Positions 17,927-26,317 of a DNA stretch of 64,000 bases are shown here, piece after piece. Positions within the stretch are counted from its first letter, which is position 1. Every line of letters begins with the position of its first letter. The translations under genes and the position numbers were made by a program. Location of the stretch: contig NZ_CP016353.1 of NCBI RefSeq assembly GCF_002240355.1, positions 6,735,001 to 6,799,000 on the forward strand. Direction: 5' to 3'. The notes beneath the pieces were generated by a model. The model searched no databases. It was not told the DNA's origin and worked only from the letters and a program-made list of their open reading frames with translations. This DNA is from Prauserella marina. Lineage in GTDB: Bacteria > Actinomycetota > Actinomycetes > Mycobacteriales > Pseudonocardiaceae.

Positions 17927-18054
17927 CGTCACGCGCCGACCCTCGCAGGTTCCGGTGGCGAGGAGGCCAACCTCCGGTAACGCGCCTGACACGCCGATAC
18001 GAGTTTCTGTCCGAATATCGAACTGGAGCTAGAAAACCCAATAGTGTCCTTGCG

Positions 18055-19251
18055 ATGGACCCGGTGCGGAATCCGTTCGCGCCCGGCGCGGGGCAGCGCC
18101 CGCCCGAGCTGGCAGGCCGTGAACGCGAGTTGCAGGCATTCGAGGTGGTTCTCGAACGCGTGGCCAGGGGAAGACCAGAACGAAGCCTCGTGCTGACCGG
18201 CCTCCGTGGAGTCGGCAAGACCGTGTTGCTCGGCGAACTCCGGTCGATGGCGATCCGGCACGGCTGGGGTGCGGGCAAGGTCGAGGCGCGCCCCGAAGCC
18301 GAGCTACGGCGTCCGCTCTCGGCCGCCCTGCACCGCGCGATCAGGGATCTGGCCGTCAGGCACAGGGCACCGGACCGCGTCGACGAGGTGCTGGCCGTCC
18401 TCAAGGCCTTCGCGCTCAAGGCCAACCGGCCGGATGCCAAACTGCGCGACCGGTGGCAGCCTGGCATCGACGTACCTCCCGCACAGGGCAGGGCCGATTC
18501 CGGTGACATCGAGATCGACCTCGTGGAGCTGTTCACCGAGGTCGCCGAGCTCGCCGCCGACGTGGGCACCGGTGTCGCACTGCTCATCGACGAGATCCAG
18601 GACCTCGTTCCCGACGACGTATCCGCGCTGTGCGCGGCCTGCCACGAACTGTCCCAGTCGGGCGCACCACTCGTCGTCGTCGGGGCTGGTCTGCCACACG
18701 TACCCGCGGTCCTTTCCGCATCGAAGTCCTACTCGGAACGCCTCTTTCGCTACACGCGGATCGACCGGCTCGACCGTGGCGACGCCGACCGCGCCGTTCT
18801 CGCTCCGGTCGAACGCGAGGAGGCCGAAATCGCGCCGCACGCGCTCGACGCGCTGTTCACCGCGTCCGGCGGCTATCCCTACTTCATCCAGGCTTACGGA
18901 AAGGCCGCGTGGGACGCCGCCCCCTCAAACCCGATCACCGAGGAAGACGTCAGGGTCGCGGCACCCGAGGCGGAAGCCGAGCTCGCGGTCGGGTTCTTCG
19001 GATCGCGCTACGAACGCGCGACACCGGCCGAGCGGGAGTACCTGCGGGCGATGGCCGAGCTGACCCAGGGCAGGGACGAGAGCGCTGGCACCTCGGATGT
19101 GGCCGTCTACCTCGGCCGCAAGCCGTCGTCACTGTCGCCCGCGAGAGACAGCCTCATGAAGAAGGGCCTCGTGTACTCGGGGGAGCGGGGGCACATCGCC
19201 TTCACCGTGCCGCACTTCGGCAACTATCTGCTCAGCCGCATCGACGATTGA
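18055..19251 (+). CDS. Orphan AAA-type ATPase with C-terminal winged helix
   Basis: A 398-residue ATPase of the Orc1/Cdc6-like (ATPase_2) class. Walker A is GLRGVGKT (49-56), Walker B ALLIDEIQDL near residue 180, and a sensor-like VVVGAGLPHVP follows. A C-terminal winged-helix-like region reads VAVYLGRKPSSLSPARDSLM, then GLVYSGERGHIAFTVPHF. It is divergent from the GDPD gene and has no operon partner. Homologues occur widely in actinobacteria without a known role; a DNA-linked regulatory or chaperone function is only a guess. Confidence 0.8.
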   Translation: MDPVRNPFAPGAGQRPPELAGRERELQAFEVVLERVARGRPERSLVLTGLRGVGKTVLLGELRSMAIRHGWGAGKVEARPEAELRRPLSAALHRAIRDLAVRHRAPDRVDEVLAVLKAFALKANRPDAKLRDRWQPGIDVPPAQGRADSGDIEIDLVELFTEVAELAADVGTGVALLIDEIQDLVPDDVSALCAACHELSQSGAPLVVVGAGLPHVPAVLSASKSYSERLFRYTRIDRLDRGDADRAVLAPVEREEAEIAPHALDALFTASGGYPYFIQAYGKAAWDAAPSNPITEEDVRVAAPEAEAELAVGFFGSRYERATPAEREYLRAMAELTQGRDESAGTSDVAVYLGRKPSSLSPARDSLMKKGLVYSGERGHIAFTVPHFGNYLLSRIDD

Positions 19252-19461
19252 CTCTTCTACCGGTATCTAGCACCTGAGCTATACAGCGCCATAGAGCGCG
19301 ATGGGCACTTCCGAACCCGGAAGTAACCAGGATCTGCCGATGATCGTCCGGATAGTAAGCCACCTCACCGGATAATCGATGGCAACTTTGTGAAAAAAGG
19401 CGCATACTAGATGACGTACCGGAAACCCACAAGACCCCATGAGGGAATGAAGTAAAAGCCG

Positions 19462-19623
19462 ATGAACAACATCGCTGCTCGTTACCGTGCCCGTCGTGCC
19501 GAGACCCGTACCCGGCGTGCCATCAACCGTGCGATCGACAACGCGGCCACCGCGACCGTTCGCCAGGAACTCATCTCGATCGCGCAGACCCGGCCGCGTC
19601 GTTCTGAGACCTCGCGCATGTGA
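19462..19623 (+). CDS. 53-residue arginine-rich small protein
   Basis: An ATG at 19462 opens a 53-codon frame with a strongly basic N-terminal half (NNIAARYRARRAETRTRR), an amphipathic middle (AINRAIDNAATATVRQELIS) and a basic tail. It is followed 60 bp later by a strong terminator, supporting an independent transcript. The upstream 210 bp contains no other gene and includes an AT-rich stretch near 19390-19415 with a possible -10 hexamer TACTAG. The ribosome site is weak. I do not recognise a family; the charge suggests nucleic-acid or ribosome binding (inference). Confidence 0.7.
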   Translation: MNNIAARYRARRAETRTRRAINRAIDNAATATVRQELISIAQTRPRRSETSRM

Positions 19624-19683
19624 CCTGAATTACAATCAGCTCAGGGTGTAACGCTGCGGAAGATGCGGTCGATACCCCTGATG

Positions 19684-19730
19684 ACCCCGTGATGCTGGCG
19701 GACCCCCGACCTGGCAGCATCACGGGGTTT
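19684..19730 (+). terminator. Rho-independent terminator after the small basic protein
   Basis: A perfect 14-bp stem (ACCCCGTGATGCTG against 19715-19728) with a 17-nt loop is followed by TTT. This is one of the clearest terminators in the window. Confidence 0.9.
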
Positions 19731-19786
19731 CCATATTTCTGACCTCCACAACGTTCACCTGCCTTGCGCTCGGTCTGCTCTTACGT

Positions 19787-19799
19787 TTGACTAAGTCAA
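19787..19799. promoter_or_regulatory. Palindrome TTGACTAAGTCAA upstream of the MarR-GNAT gene
   Basis: A 13-bp perfect dyad (TTGACT / AGTCAA, one central base) ends 19 bp before the ATG of the MarR-GNAT gene. Its position and symmetry fit a MarR-family operator for autoregulation, possibly overlapping the -35 region (TTGACT). Confidence 0.6.
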
Positions 19800-19818
19800 C
19801 GAATTAGTTGGAGTAGTC

Positions 19819-20769
19819 ATGAATGAGTTGGCACGCCGGGTCGGCGGAGTTCGCGCCTTCAACCGGATGTACACGCGAGTCATCGGCGCTCTCGACGAAG
19901 GACTTGTCGGCTCCGCCCATTCCCTCAGCGAGGCGAGGGTCCTTTACGAACTGGCCCGCGAGGGCGTCGGCGAGGTCGCCGACCTGCGCAACCGGCTCGA
20001 TCTCGACGCGGGCTACGCCAGCAGGCTGCTCGCCAAACTCGAAGCACAGGAACTGCTCGTTCGCGGCAGGTCCGACACCGACGCGAGGCGACAGACCGTC
20101 AGCCTCACCGAGCGGGGCCTCACCACACAGCAAGCGCTCGAACGCGACACGGAGGCGCAGATCGAGGCGCTGCTCGGCACGCTGACCGAAGCCGACCAAC
20201 GCCGGCTGCTCTCCGCCATGGACACCATCAGCACCCTGCTCGGTGACCGGCCGAAAGACCCCGCACTCGTACTCCGGCCACCTCGCGCCGGCGACTACGG
20301 CTGGATCGTGCAGCGGCATGGCGAACTGTACGGCGAGGAACACGGCTACAACGCCGAGTTCGAAGCGCTCGTAGCCAGGGTCGTCGCCGACTACGTCTCG
20401 GCAACCGGCACACCGGGTCACGCCTGCTGGATCGCCGAACTCGACGGCAACCCGGTCGGCTCCGTGATGTGTGTGCGCGCCGACGACACCGGCGCGACGG
20501 CCAAACTCCGGTTGCTGCTCGTCGAGCCGAGCGCACGAGGGACAGGACTCGGCAGACGGCTCGTCACCGAGTGCGTCGCGTTCGCCCGCACCAGCGGCTA
20601 CCGCGAAATGGAGCTGTGGACGCAGAGCGAGCTGTCGGCGGCTCGCGGCCTCTACAAACGCGTCGGCTTCGAACTCGGCAGCAGCGAACCACACCAGAGC
20701 TGGGGCAGAACCGATCTGGTCTCCGAGGTATGGCGGATGCCGCTGACGCCTCAGCGGCCCATCGCGTAG
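19819..20769 (+). CDS. Fused MarR-type regulator and GNAT acetyltransferase
   Basis: A 316-residue two-domain protein. Residues 1-145 form a MarR winged helix (LSEARVLYELAREGVGEVAD, then DLDAGYASRLLAKLEAQELL). Residues 155-310 form a GNAT acetyltransferase with the acetyl-CoA loop ARGTGLGRRLV and the late motif ARGLYKRVGFE. Such fusions are common in actinobacteria and may sense or modify a small molecule while regulating DNA. A perfect 13-bp palindrome lies 19 bp upstream. Its 3' end overlaps the convergent AhpD-like gene by 19 bp. The acetyl acceptor is unknown. Confidence 0.9.
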   Translation: MNELARRVGGVRAFNRMYTRVIGALDEGLVGSAHSLSEARVLYELAREGVGEVADLRNRLDLDAGYASRLLAKLEAQELLVRGRSDTDARRQTVSLTERGLTTQQALERDTEAQIEALLGTLTEADQRRLLSAMDTISTLLGDRPKDPALVLRPPRAGDYGWIVQRHGELYGEEHGYNAEFEALVARVVADYVSATGTPGHACWIAELDGNPVGSVMCVRADDTGATAKLRLLLVEPSARGTGLGRRLVTECVAFARTSGYREMELWTQSELSAARGLYKRVGFELGSSEPHQSWGRTDLVSEVWRMPLTPQRPIA

Positions 20770-21314
20770 AACTCCGGATTCGGTCGCAGGGCGGTCAGGT
20801 GGGCGAGCCGGTTGGACATCGCGAACAACGCGGTGATCGAACCGATGTCCCAGATCTCGTCGTCGGAAAGGCCCGACTCCCTCGCGGCGGCCAACTCCCG
20901 GTCCCCGAACCGCGCGGAGTCCTGAACGAGCGCCAGCGCGAGATCGACGATCGCGCGCCCGCGCTCATCCAGCTCCACCTGCCACGGATTACCGGCGACC
21001 CGATCCGCCAGCTCCGGATCCTTCGCGCGGATCCGCAGGATCGCGCCGTGCGCCACCACGCAGTAGGTGCAGTGATTCGCACTGGAGGTGGCCACGACGA
21101 CCAGTTCCCGCTCGGCCTTGGTCAGTCCGTGCTCACGGTCCATCAACGCGTCGTGATAGTCGAGGAATGCCCTCAGCTCGGCAGGCCGACGCCCGAGTGC
21201 CAGGAAGATGTTCGGCACGAACCCTGACTTCTCGGCGATCGCGCCGATCCGTTCGCGCAGGTCCTCGGGTAGCTCGTCCGGTTCTACGGTGCCGAACCTG
21301 CTCACCTCGTCCAT
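20751..21314 (-). CDS. Carboxymuconolactone decarboxylase/AhpD-like peroxidase-related protein
   Basis: A 187-residue all-helical protein of the peroxidase-related CMD family. The redox motif is NHCTYCVVAHGA with Cys82, Cys85 and His89, the same CxxC...H arrangement as AhpD. It probably reduces organic hydroperoxides or acts as a thiol oxidoreductase. It converges with the MarR-GNAT gene (19-bp overlap) and is separated by 51 bp from the symporter gene downstream on the same strand, so co-transcription is possible but not certain. Confidence 0.88.
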   Translation of the reverse strand: MDEVSRFGTVEPDELPEDLRERIGAIAEKSGFVPNIFLALGRRPAELRAFLDYHDALMDREHGLTKAERELVVVATSSANHCTYCVVAHGAILRIRAKDPELADRVAGNPWQVELDERGRAIVDLALALVQDSARFGDRELAAARESGLSDDEIWDIGSITALFAMSNRLAHLTALRPNPEFYAMGR

Positions 21315-21365
21315 GGGCTCACCTCGCTCACTCTTCTCCTCCCACGCTAACGGGGCAGGCGCTCG

Positions 21366-23012
21366 TCAGTGCGGCGCGGCGACGGGGCGCAGGTTCTTGT
21401 CCCCTTCGTCGACGTGATAGTCCTCCGGGTTGGTGATATCGGTTCCGTTGAACACCTTCAGCCGCCGCGCGATCGCGGACACCACGACGGCGACGATCAG
21501 GTTCGCGGCAAGCGCGACGATGCCGACGTAGATCTGCACCGTGGAACCGGCGAACGGTTGCCAGCCGAACAGGTTCAGTTTGTCGAGCGCGAGCGCGGAA
21601 CCTCCGAAGTGGGCCTTGCCGGTCGCGGGATTCGGGATGTCGTAGAGCAGCAACATGCCCCACGCCATACCGGCGACCCAGCCCGCGATGAGTCCCCACC
21701 TGTGCAGCCACCGCGTGTACAACGCGATGGCGACGGCGGGCAGGGTCTGCAGAATGATCACCCCGCCGATCAACTGGAGGTCGATCGAGAACTGCGGGTC
21801 GATGAAGAGAATGAACCCGACGGCACCGAATTTGACCACGAGCGACGCGAGCTTGGCCTGCTTGGCCTCTTGCGCGTGGCTGGCGTCGCGTTTGATGAAC
21901 TCCTTGTAGATGTTGCGGGTCCACAGGTTCGCCGCCGCGATCGACATGATCGCCGCCGGTACGAGTGCGCCGATACCGATCGCGGCGAACGCGATGCCCG
22001 CGAACCACGCTGGGAACTCTCCGTCGAACAGCCTCGGGATGATCGTGTTGGTGTCCGGCCTTCCCGTCGCTTCGTTGGTGAGCGGCACGATGCCCGCCGC
22101 GATCGCGATGAAGCCGAGCAGCGCAAGCAGGCCGAGCAGCAGTGAATACGCGGGCAACGCCGACATGTTGCGTTTCAGCACGTTGCGCCCTCGCGAGGCG
22201 AGCACCCCTGTCACCGAGTGCGGGTAGAGGAAGAGCGCGAGCGCGGAGCCGAGCGCGAGCGTGGCGTACTGGAGCTGGTTGTTCGGATTCAGCAGCACGC
22301 CGTCCGACGTGGCCTCCGAGGCCGCGAATTTCTCCTCGGCCGCCGAGAAGATCTCACCCCAGCCGCCGAGCTTGATCGGAAGGTAGATCACCGCGACGAG
22401 GATGACGACGTAGATCAGCAGGTCCTTGACGAAGGCGATCAGCGCGGGCGCTCGCAGTCCGGACTGATAGGTATAGACCGCGAGAATAATGAAGGCGATC
22501 AGCAGCGGCAGGTGCCCGAGGAACCCGCTCGCGTTGAACCCCATCGTGCGCAGCACCGATTCGAGTCCGACGAGCTGAAGCGCGATGTAGGGCATCGTCG
22601 CGACGATGCCGGTGATCGCGACAAGGGTGGCCAGCACGGGCGAGCCGTAACGGCCCTTGACGAAGTCAGCTGGCGTGACGTAGCCGCGAGCGCGGGAGAC
22701 CGACCACAGGCGTAGCAACGGCAGGAACACGATCGGGTAGGCGATGATCGTGTAGGGCAGCGCGAAGAACCCGGTCGCACCGGCACTGAACAGCAGCGCG
22801 GGAACGGCGACGAACGTATAGGCGGTGTAGAGGTCGCCGCCGATCAGGAACCACGTGATCCACGAACCGAACTTGCGGCCACCGAGTCCCCACTCGTCGA
22901 GGTGGTCGAGTGTCGAGCCCGCCTTCCATCGCGAAGCCACGAACCCGAGAACCGTGACAAGCAGGAACAACGCGCCGAAGATGACGAGTTCGGGCCATTG
23001 CAGGTCGTTCAC
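21366..23012 (-). CDS. Sodium:solute symporter (SSS family)
   Basis: A 548-residue transporter with about 13 membrane segments and SSS features: WGLGGRKFGSWITWFLIGGD, GYVTPADFVKGRYGSPVLA, and the later ALVPAAIMSIAAANLWTRNI. It couples Na+ entry to uptake of an organic acid; actinobacterial relatives paired with DUF3311 include the MctC-type carriers for acetate, propionate and pyruvate, but the substrate here is inferred. Its start overlaps the DUF3311 gene stop by 4 bp, showing tight coupling. Confidence 0.9.
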   Translation of the reverse strand: MNDLQWPELVIFGALFLLVTVLGFVASRWKAGSTLDHLDEWGLGGRKFGSWITWFLIGGDLYTAYTFVAVPALLFSAGATGFFALPYTIIAYPIVFLPLLRLWSVSRARGYVTPADFVKGRYGSPVLATLVAITGIVATMPYIALQLVGLESVLRTMGFNASGFLGHLPLLIAFIILAVYTYQSGLRAPALIAFVKDLLIYVVILVAVIYLPIKLGGWGEIFSAAEEKFAASEATSDGVLLNPNNQLQYATLALGSALALFLYPHSVTGVLASRGRNVLKRNMSALPAYSLLLGLLALLGFIAIAAGIVPLTNEATGRPDTNTIIPRLFDGEFPAWFAGIAFAAIGIGALVPAAIMSIAAANLWTRNIYKEFIKRDASHAQEAKQAKLASLVVKFGAVGFILFIDPQFSIDLQLIGGVIILQTLPAVAIALYTRWLHRWGLIAGWVAGMAWGMLLLYDIPNPATGKAHFGGSALALDKLNLFGWQPFAGSTVQIYVGIVALAANLIVAVVVSAIARRLKVFNGTDITNPEDYHVDEGDKNLRPVAAPH

Positions 23013-23296
23013 CGACCGCTCCCCTCATCGAGTTCGTCGACGTCGGCGGCCTCGCCACCGGCCGGTGGGGCCGGTTCGCTCTTCGTCTTGAAGTAGACGA
23101 GCGAGGTGCAGGTGACACCGATCGCGATTCCGACAAACTGGAACCAGTAGAAGAACGGCATCCCGAACAGTTCGGGATCGTGCCGGTTGTAGAGGGGCGT
23201 GAAGAGGATCCAGAGGGGAACGAGCAGCAGCAGGTTCCATGGTCTGAATCGAAGTCCAGACCCTTTTTCCCCAGCTCGCGGTGCCATAGGGTTCAC
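23009..23296 (-). CDS. DUF3311 small membrane partner of the symporter
   Basis: A 95-residue protein with two hydrophobic helices (WNLLLLVPLWILFTPLY and FQFVGIAIGVTCTSLVYF) and a charged acidic tail. DUF3311 proteins regularly precede SSS symporters and probably act as an accessory subunit. It overlaps the symporter gene by 4 bp. The start may be GTG 23296 or ATG 23287; neither has a strong ribosome site. Confidence 0.85.
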   Translation of the reverse strand: MNPMAPRAGEKGSGLRFRPWNLLLLVPLWILFTPLYNRHDPELFGMPFFYWFQFVGIAIGVTCTSLVYFKTKSEPAPPAGGEAADVDELDEGSGR

Positions 23297-23319
23297 CAGC
23301 TCTCGTCATGCTTGCTGTT

Positions 23320-23340
23320 ACGCCGCACTAACGCGGCGTT
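23320..23340. promoter_or_regulatory. Nested dyads between the DUF3311 and septum-protein genes
   Basis: ACGCCGC and GCGGCGT form a 7-bp inverted repeat (23320-23339), and AACGC-G-GCGTT (23330-23340) is a shorter dyad nested in it. A TTGACT hexamer follows directly. This may be an operator in the divergent promoter region; evidence is symmetry and position only. Confidence 0.3.
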
Positions 23341-23383
23341 GACTCTAAGTGCTTCGCCTGGTCCCTCGGTAGGGTCAATTCCG

Positions 23384-24262
23384 ATGTCTGTACAGGGATT
23401 AGTGCGTTCGGCGGCAATCGTTGTTGTCGCGATGACCTTGGCGGGATGCGCGAGCCGGATCACCGGAACCGCGGGGCCGGTGACCACCGCGGAAACGGGA
23501 GCAGGCGAACAACCCGCGCCCCAGCGACCGGATGGCAGGGGTGAGACAAGCACACCGATAGCCGAACCGGGACAGTGCATGGACGGGAACAGTACGGCGC
23601 CGGTCGATTGCGAAGATTCGCACACCGTGGAAATGACGAAAAAGGGAACTTTCGGACAGGACATGCCTGTCGAATCACCCGATCAGGCAACTGTTTTCCG
23701 CAATGCATTTCCGGTATGCAGGCAAGCCGCCGCCGACTATCTCGGCAACGAAAGCTACGACGCGACCCGGCTCGGCGCCTGGATCGTCTGGCCCGACGCC
23801 GAGCAATGGCGAGAAGGACAACGCTGGTACCGGTGCGGAGTCGCGCAGATCAGCCAAGACGGTTCGGCCGAGTCGCGCACCGGTTCCGCGAAGGACGTGC
23901 TCGCGGGCGAAGGTCTGTACCGATTCCAGTACTGCTCGTCGGTCCGGCCGTCCGAACAGGACCCTCGACAGCTCCCGTGCGATCGGCCGCACGTCGCGGA
24001 AGCCATCGGCGTCGTACCGGCCGGAAAGCCCACGGATCCGATTCCCGGCGAGCGGGCCTTCGACGCGATGGCCGAGCCGGTGTGCTCCGATCTGGCCGCG
24101 CGCTACCTCGGCGCCGTTCGCGACGACGTTCGCGTCACGTGGCGGTGGCCGGACCAGACCAACTGGCGGGCCGGATTCACCAACGTGACCTGCTATGTGG
24201 AGACGGAAGATCCGGTCGGCGAACCCCTTCGGGGGATCGGAATGGCACCGCTGCCCAAATAA
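23384..24262 (+). CDS. Septum-formation family lipoprotein
   Basis: A 292-residue exported lipoprotein with the lipobox LAGC at Cys22. Two repeats of the septum-formation domain follow, each with paired cysteines and the GQCMD...VDCEDSHTVEM type motif (first repeat near residues 62-85, second beginning near 190). The ATG at 23384 places the signal at the N terminus; a longer open frame upstream carries no signal. The domain is named for a corynebacterial septum protein; direct evidence for division here is lacking. It precedes the secreted peptidase by 80 bp. Confidence 0.82.
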   Translation: MSVQGLVRSAAIVVVAMTLAGCASRITGTAGPVTTAETGAGEQPAPQRPDGRGETSTPIAEPGQCMDGNSTAPVDCEDSHTVEMTKKGTFGQDMPVESPDQATVFRNAFPVCRQAAADYLGNESYDATRLGAWIVWPDAEQWREGQRWYRCGVAQISQDGSAESRTGSAKDVLAGEGLYRFQYCSSVRPSEQDPRQLPCDRPHVAEAIGVVPAGKPTDPIPGERAFDAMAEPVCSDLAARYLGAVRDDVRVTWRWPDQTNWRAGFTNVTCYVETEDPVGEPLRGIGMAPLPK

Positions 24263-24342
24263 ATCCTACGAATGCACGGTTGCCCCGACGGCTTGCTGCG
24301 GATTCAATGTTCCGCGACAAAGTAACCCGAGGGGACAACTAC

Positions 24343-25950
24343 ATGAAAAGAATTCGCCTCGCCGTACTCGCTCCGGCGACGGCGGCGACGTTGCTCGCCG
24401 GTCTCACCCCGGCGATGGCGGAGCAGCCCAGTACGCGTCAGTACCCCGATACCGGCATTCCAGCGCACTACGCCGAGCAGACATTGGACTGGCATCCGTG
24501 TGGCGAGGACGAATTGCCGTCGGCCCCACCCGAGGGCGCCGAGGACATCGAGTGCGCCACCTACCTGAGCCCACAGGACTGGACCAATCCCGACGAGGGC
24601 ATCGACATCACGATCGCGGTCAGCAGACTCAAGGCGACGATGGGGCCGGCCACCGCGAGCGTGCTCACCAATCCCGGCGGTCCTGGCGCTCCCGGCAGGA
24701 GCTTCCCGGCCAAGCTCCGTAAGCAGGACAAGGTGAGGGAGCACCAGGAGGTCATCGGCTTCGATCCGCGCGGAACCGGCAAGAGCACCAACATCACGTG
24801 CGGGGACGCGGTCGGCACCGGCGGCTCGCTCGATCCGCGTGACCGCAGCAGGGAAAACCTGAAGCTCATCCTCGACGCGACCGAGTACGCGGCCGACTCG
24901 TGCCAGGTGAAATCGGGTGAACTCGGCCCGCTCGTCAACACCTTCCAGACGGTCAACGACATCGACCTGCTCAGAGTCCTGCTCGGTCGGGACAAGATCA
25001 ACTGGGTGGGCTACTCGGCAGGCACCTGGCTCGGCGCGCACTACGCGCAGCGGTTCCCGCAGCACACCGGCCAGTTCGTTCTCGACTCGGCAACGGAGTT
25101 CACGACCACGTGGCAGCGGTCCTTCGACTGGCAGCCACTCGGGTTCGAACGAAGGTGGCGCGAGGACTTCCTGCCGTGGCTTGCGAAATACGACTCGCTG
25201 TACCACTTCGGAACGACCGGCGAGGAAACGCTACAGACGTACGAGGACGTACGGGCGAAGCTCGCCGAGCAACCGGTCAAGCTCGACGACGAGAAGGTCG
25301 GCCCGAACGAACTCGACGGCGCGATCGCCGCGCAGCTCTACGACAAGCGGGCGTTTCCGGAGTTGGCCGACTATCTCGTCAGCGTCCGCACGCTGACCGA
25401 TGGAGAAGCCGAAGCAGACCAGCAGGCCGCGGCACAGGAGAAGGTGAAGGCAGGCGTCTCCGACATCAAGGCGCTCGGACCGCAGCCACTCGTGGTGCCA
25501 AGCGATTACGACGACGCTTACGACGCCAGCTTCTGGACCATCCCCTGCAACGAAGGTCCGTGGTTCGGCAACCGCAACAGCGTTGTGCGGCAATCCGAAC
25601 AGCTCGGCGCCGACTACCCGCTGCTTGGCTGGGGCTGGTTGATCCAGCCGTGCATCTTCTGGAACAACCGGCCTGCCGCTCTGCCCAAGTTGGACGGTGA
25701 AGGCGTCCCGCCTGTCCTCATCGTCCAGTCCGAACACGACCCAGCGACCCCGATCGAAGGCGCGCGGCGGGCTCACGAAAACTTCGCCGGCTCCCGGATG
25801 CTCACGATCACCGACGAGGGCGATCACGGCGTCTACGCGAGCGGGAACACGTGCGCGGACGACATCGTCGAGGACTTCCTCGTCGACGGCGTCGTCCCCG
25901 ACGACACGTCGTGTCCTGGCGTCCCGCTACCGGTTCCCCCCGGAGCCTGA
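24343..25950 (+). CDS. Secreted alpha/beta-hydrolase, tripeptidyl aminopeptidase-like (S33)
   Basis: A 535-residue exported serine hydrolase. A signal peptide ends near AMAEQP, then the fold shows the oxyanion region TNPGGPGAPGRSF, the nucleophile GYSAG (Ser225), the Asp in SEHDPATPIEGA and the His in DEGDHGVYA, followed by the C-terminal TAP-type domain with its cysteines. This matches the SlpD/SlpE and Tap proteases of streptomycetes, which cleave N-terminal peptides from secreted proteins. GAGGGGAC lies 6 bp before the ATG. A strong terminator follows the stop. Confidence 0.9.
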   Translation: MKRIRLAVLAPATAATLLAGLTPAMAEQPSTRQYPDTGIPAHYAEQTLDWHPCGEDELPSAPPEGAEDIECATYLSPQDWTNPDEGIDITIAVSRLKATMGPATASVLTNPGGPGAPGRSFPAKLRKQDKVREHQEVIGFDPRGTGKSTNITCGDAVGTGGSLDPRDRSRENLKLILDATEYAADSCQVKSGELGPLVNTFQTVNDIDLLRVLLGRDKINWVGYSAGTWLGAHYAQRFPQHTGQFVLDSATEFTTTWQRSFDWQPLGFERRWREDFLPWLAKYDSLYHFGTTGEETLQTYEDVRAKLAEQPVKLDDEKVGPNELDGAIAAQLYDKRAFPELADYLVSVRTLTDGEAEADQQAAAQEKVKAGVSDIKALGPQPLVVPSDYDDAYDASFWTIPCNEGPWFGNRNSVVRQSEQLGADYPLLGWGWLIQPCIFWNNRPAALPKLDGEGVPPVLIVQSEHDPATPIEGARRAHENFAGSRMLTITDEGDHGVYASGNTCADDIVEDFLVDGVVPDDTSCPGVPLPVPPGA

Positions 25951-25963
25951 CGAGCACACTCTG

Positions 25964-26023
25964 CCCCCGTGGATGATCCACAGGCCGTCCCCAAGAACGG
26001 CCGAATCATCCACGGGGGCTTTT
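25964..26023 (+). terminator. Strong terminator after the S33 peptidase gene
   Basis: A 14-bp perfect stem (left arm 25964-25977, right arm 26005-26018) enclosing a smaller GGCCGT/ACGGCC stem is followed by CTTTT. Its right arm contains the stop codon of the leftward small gene at 26006. Confidence 0.9.
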
Positions 26024-26143
26024 GTTGTCCACAAGGTCATCCTCATGCTCCTCGCCGAGGTCCACACTGAGCGCGCCTCCCCACACGGCGAGGACCGTGG
26101 CGCCGAGCCCGACGATCAACATCGCCACTCCTGCCAAGATCAT
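26006..26143 (-). CDS. 45-residue single-pass membrane protein
   Basis: ATG at 26143 preceded by the strong site GAGGGGAGG with 8-nt spacing. The product is one hydrophobic helix (ILAGVAMLIVGLGATVLAVW) followed by an acidic tail (SVDLGEEHEDDLVDNK). This topology, with a short outside N terminus and a charged C tail, is typical of small regulatory membrane peptides. The stop codon lies inside the terminator of the convergent peptidase gene. No family is recognised. An in-frame ATG at 26176 lacks a ribosome site. Confidence 0.68.
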   Translation of the reverse strand: MILAGVAMLIVGLGATVLAVWGGALSVDLGEEHEDDLVDNKSPRG

Positions 26144-26250
26144 GGCCACTTCCTCCCCTCGGAATGTGACTGCCATCACTATCGATAGACGCGGAGGGGT
26201 CGCGCGGGGTTCGACTCTCGAGGTTTCGCTTCGGTCTCGACGCATTTCTC

Positions 26251-26284
26251 CACAGCCTGTGCACAGAGTTGTCCACAGGCTGTG
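26251..26284. promoter_or_regulatory. Double CACAG-N-CTGTG dyad in front of the XRE regulator
   Basis: CACAGCCTGTG (26251-26261) and CACAGGCTGTG (26274-26284) are exact inverted copies, and each is itself a near palindrome. They lie between the divergent 45-residue gene and the XRE regulator gene, about 34 bp from the latter. The site TTGTCCACA (26269-26277), which equals the actinobacterial DnaA box, is embedded in it. Confidence 0.55.
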
Positions 26285-26317
26285 TGCAAATGTGGATGCG
26301 GTATTAGTATCGGGGGC

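Noticed and set aside
26269-26277. DnaA-box sequence as evidence for a replication origin
   Set aside because: Only one clear box is present, and no dnaA, dnaN or AT-rich unwinding region is nearby.
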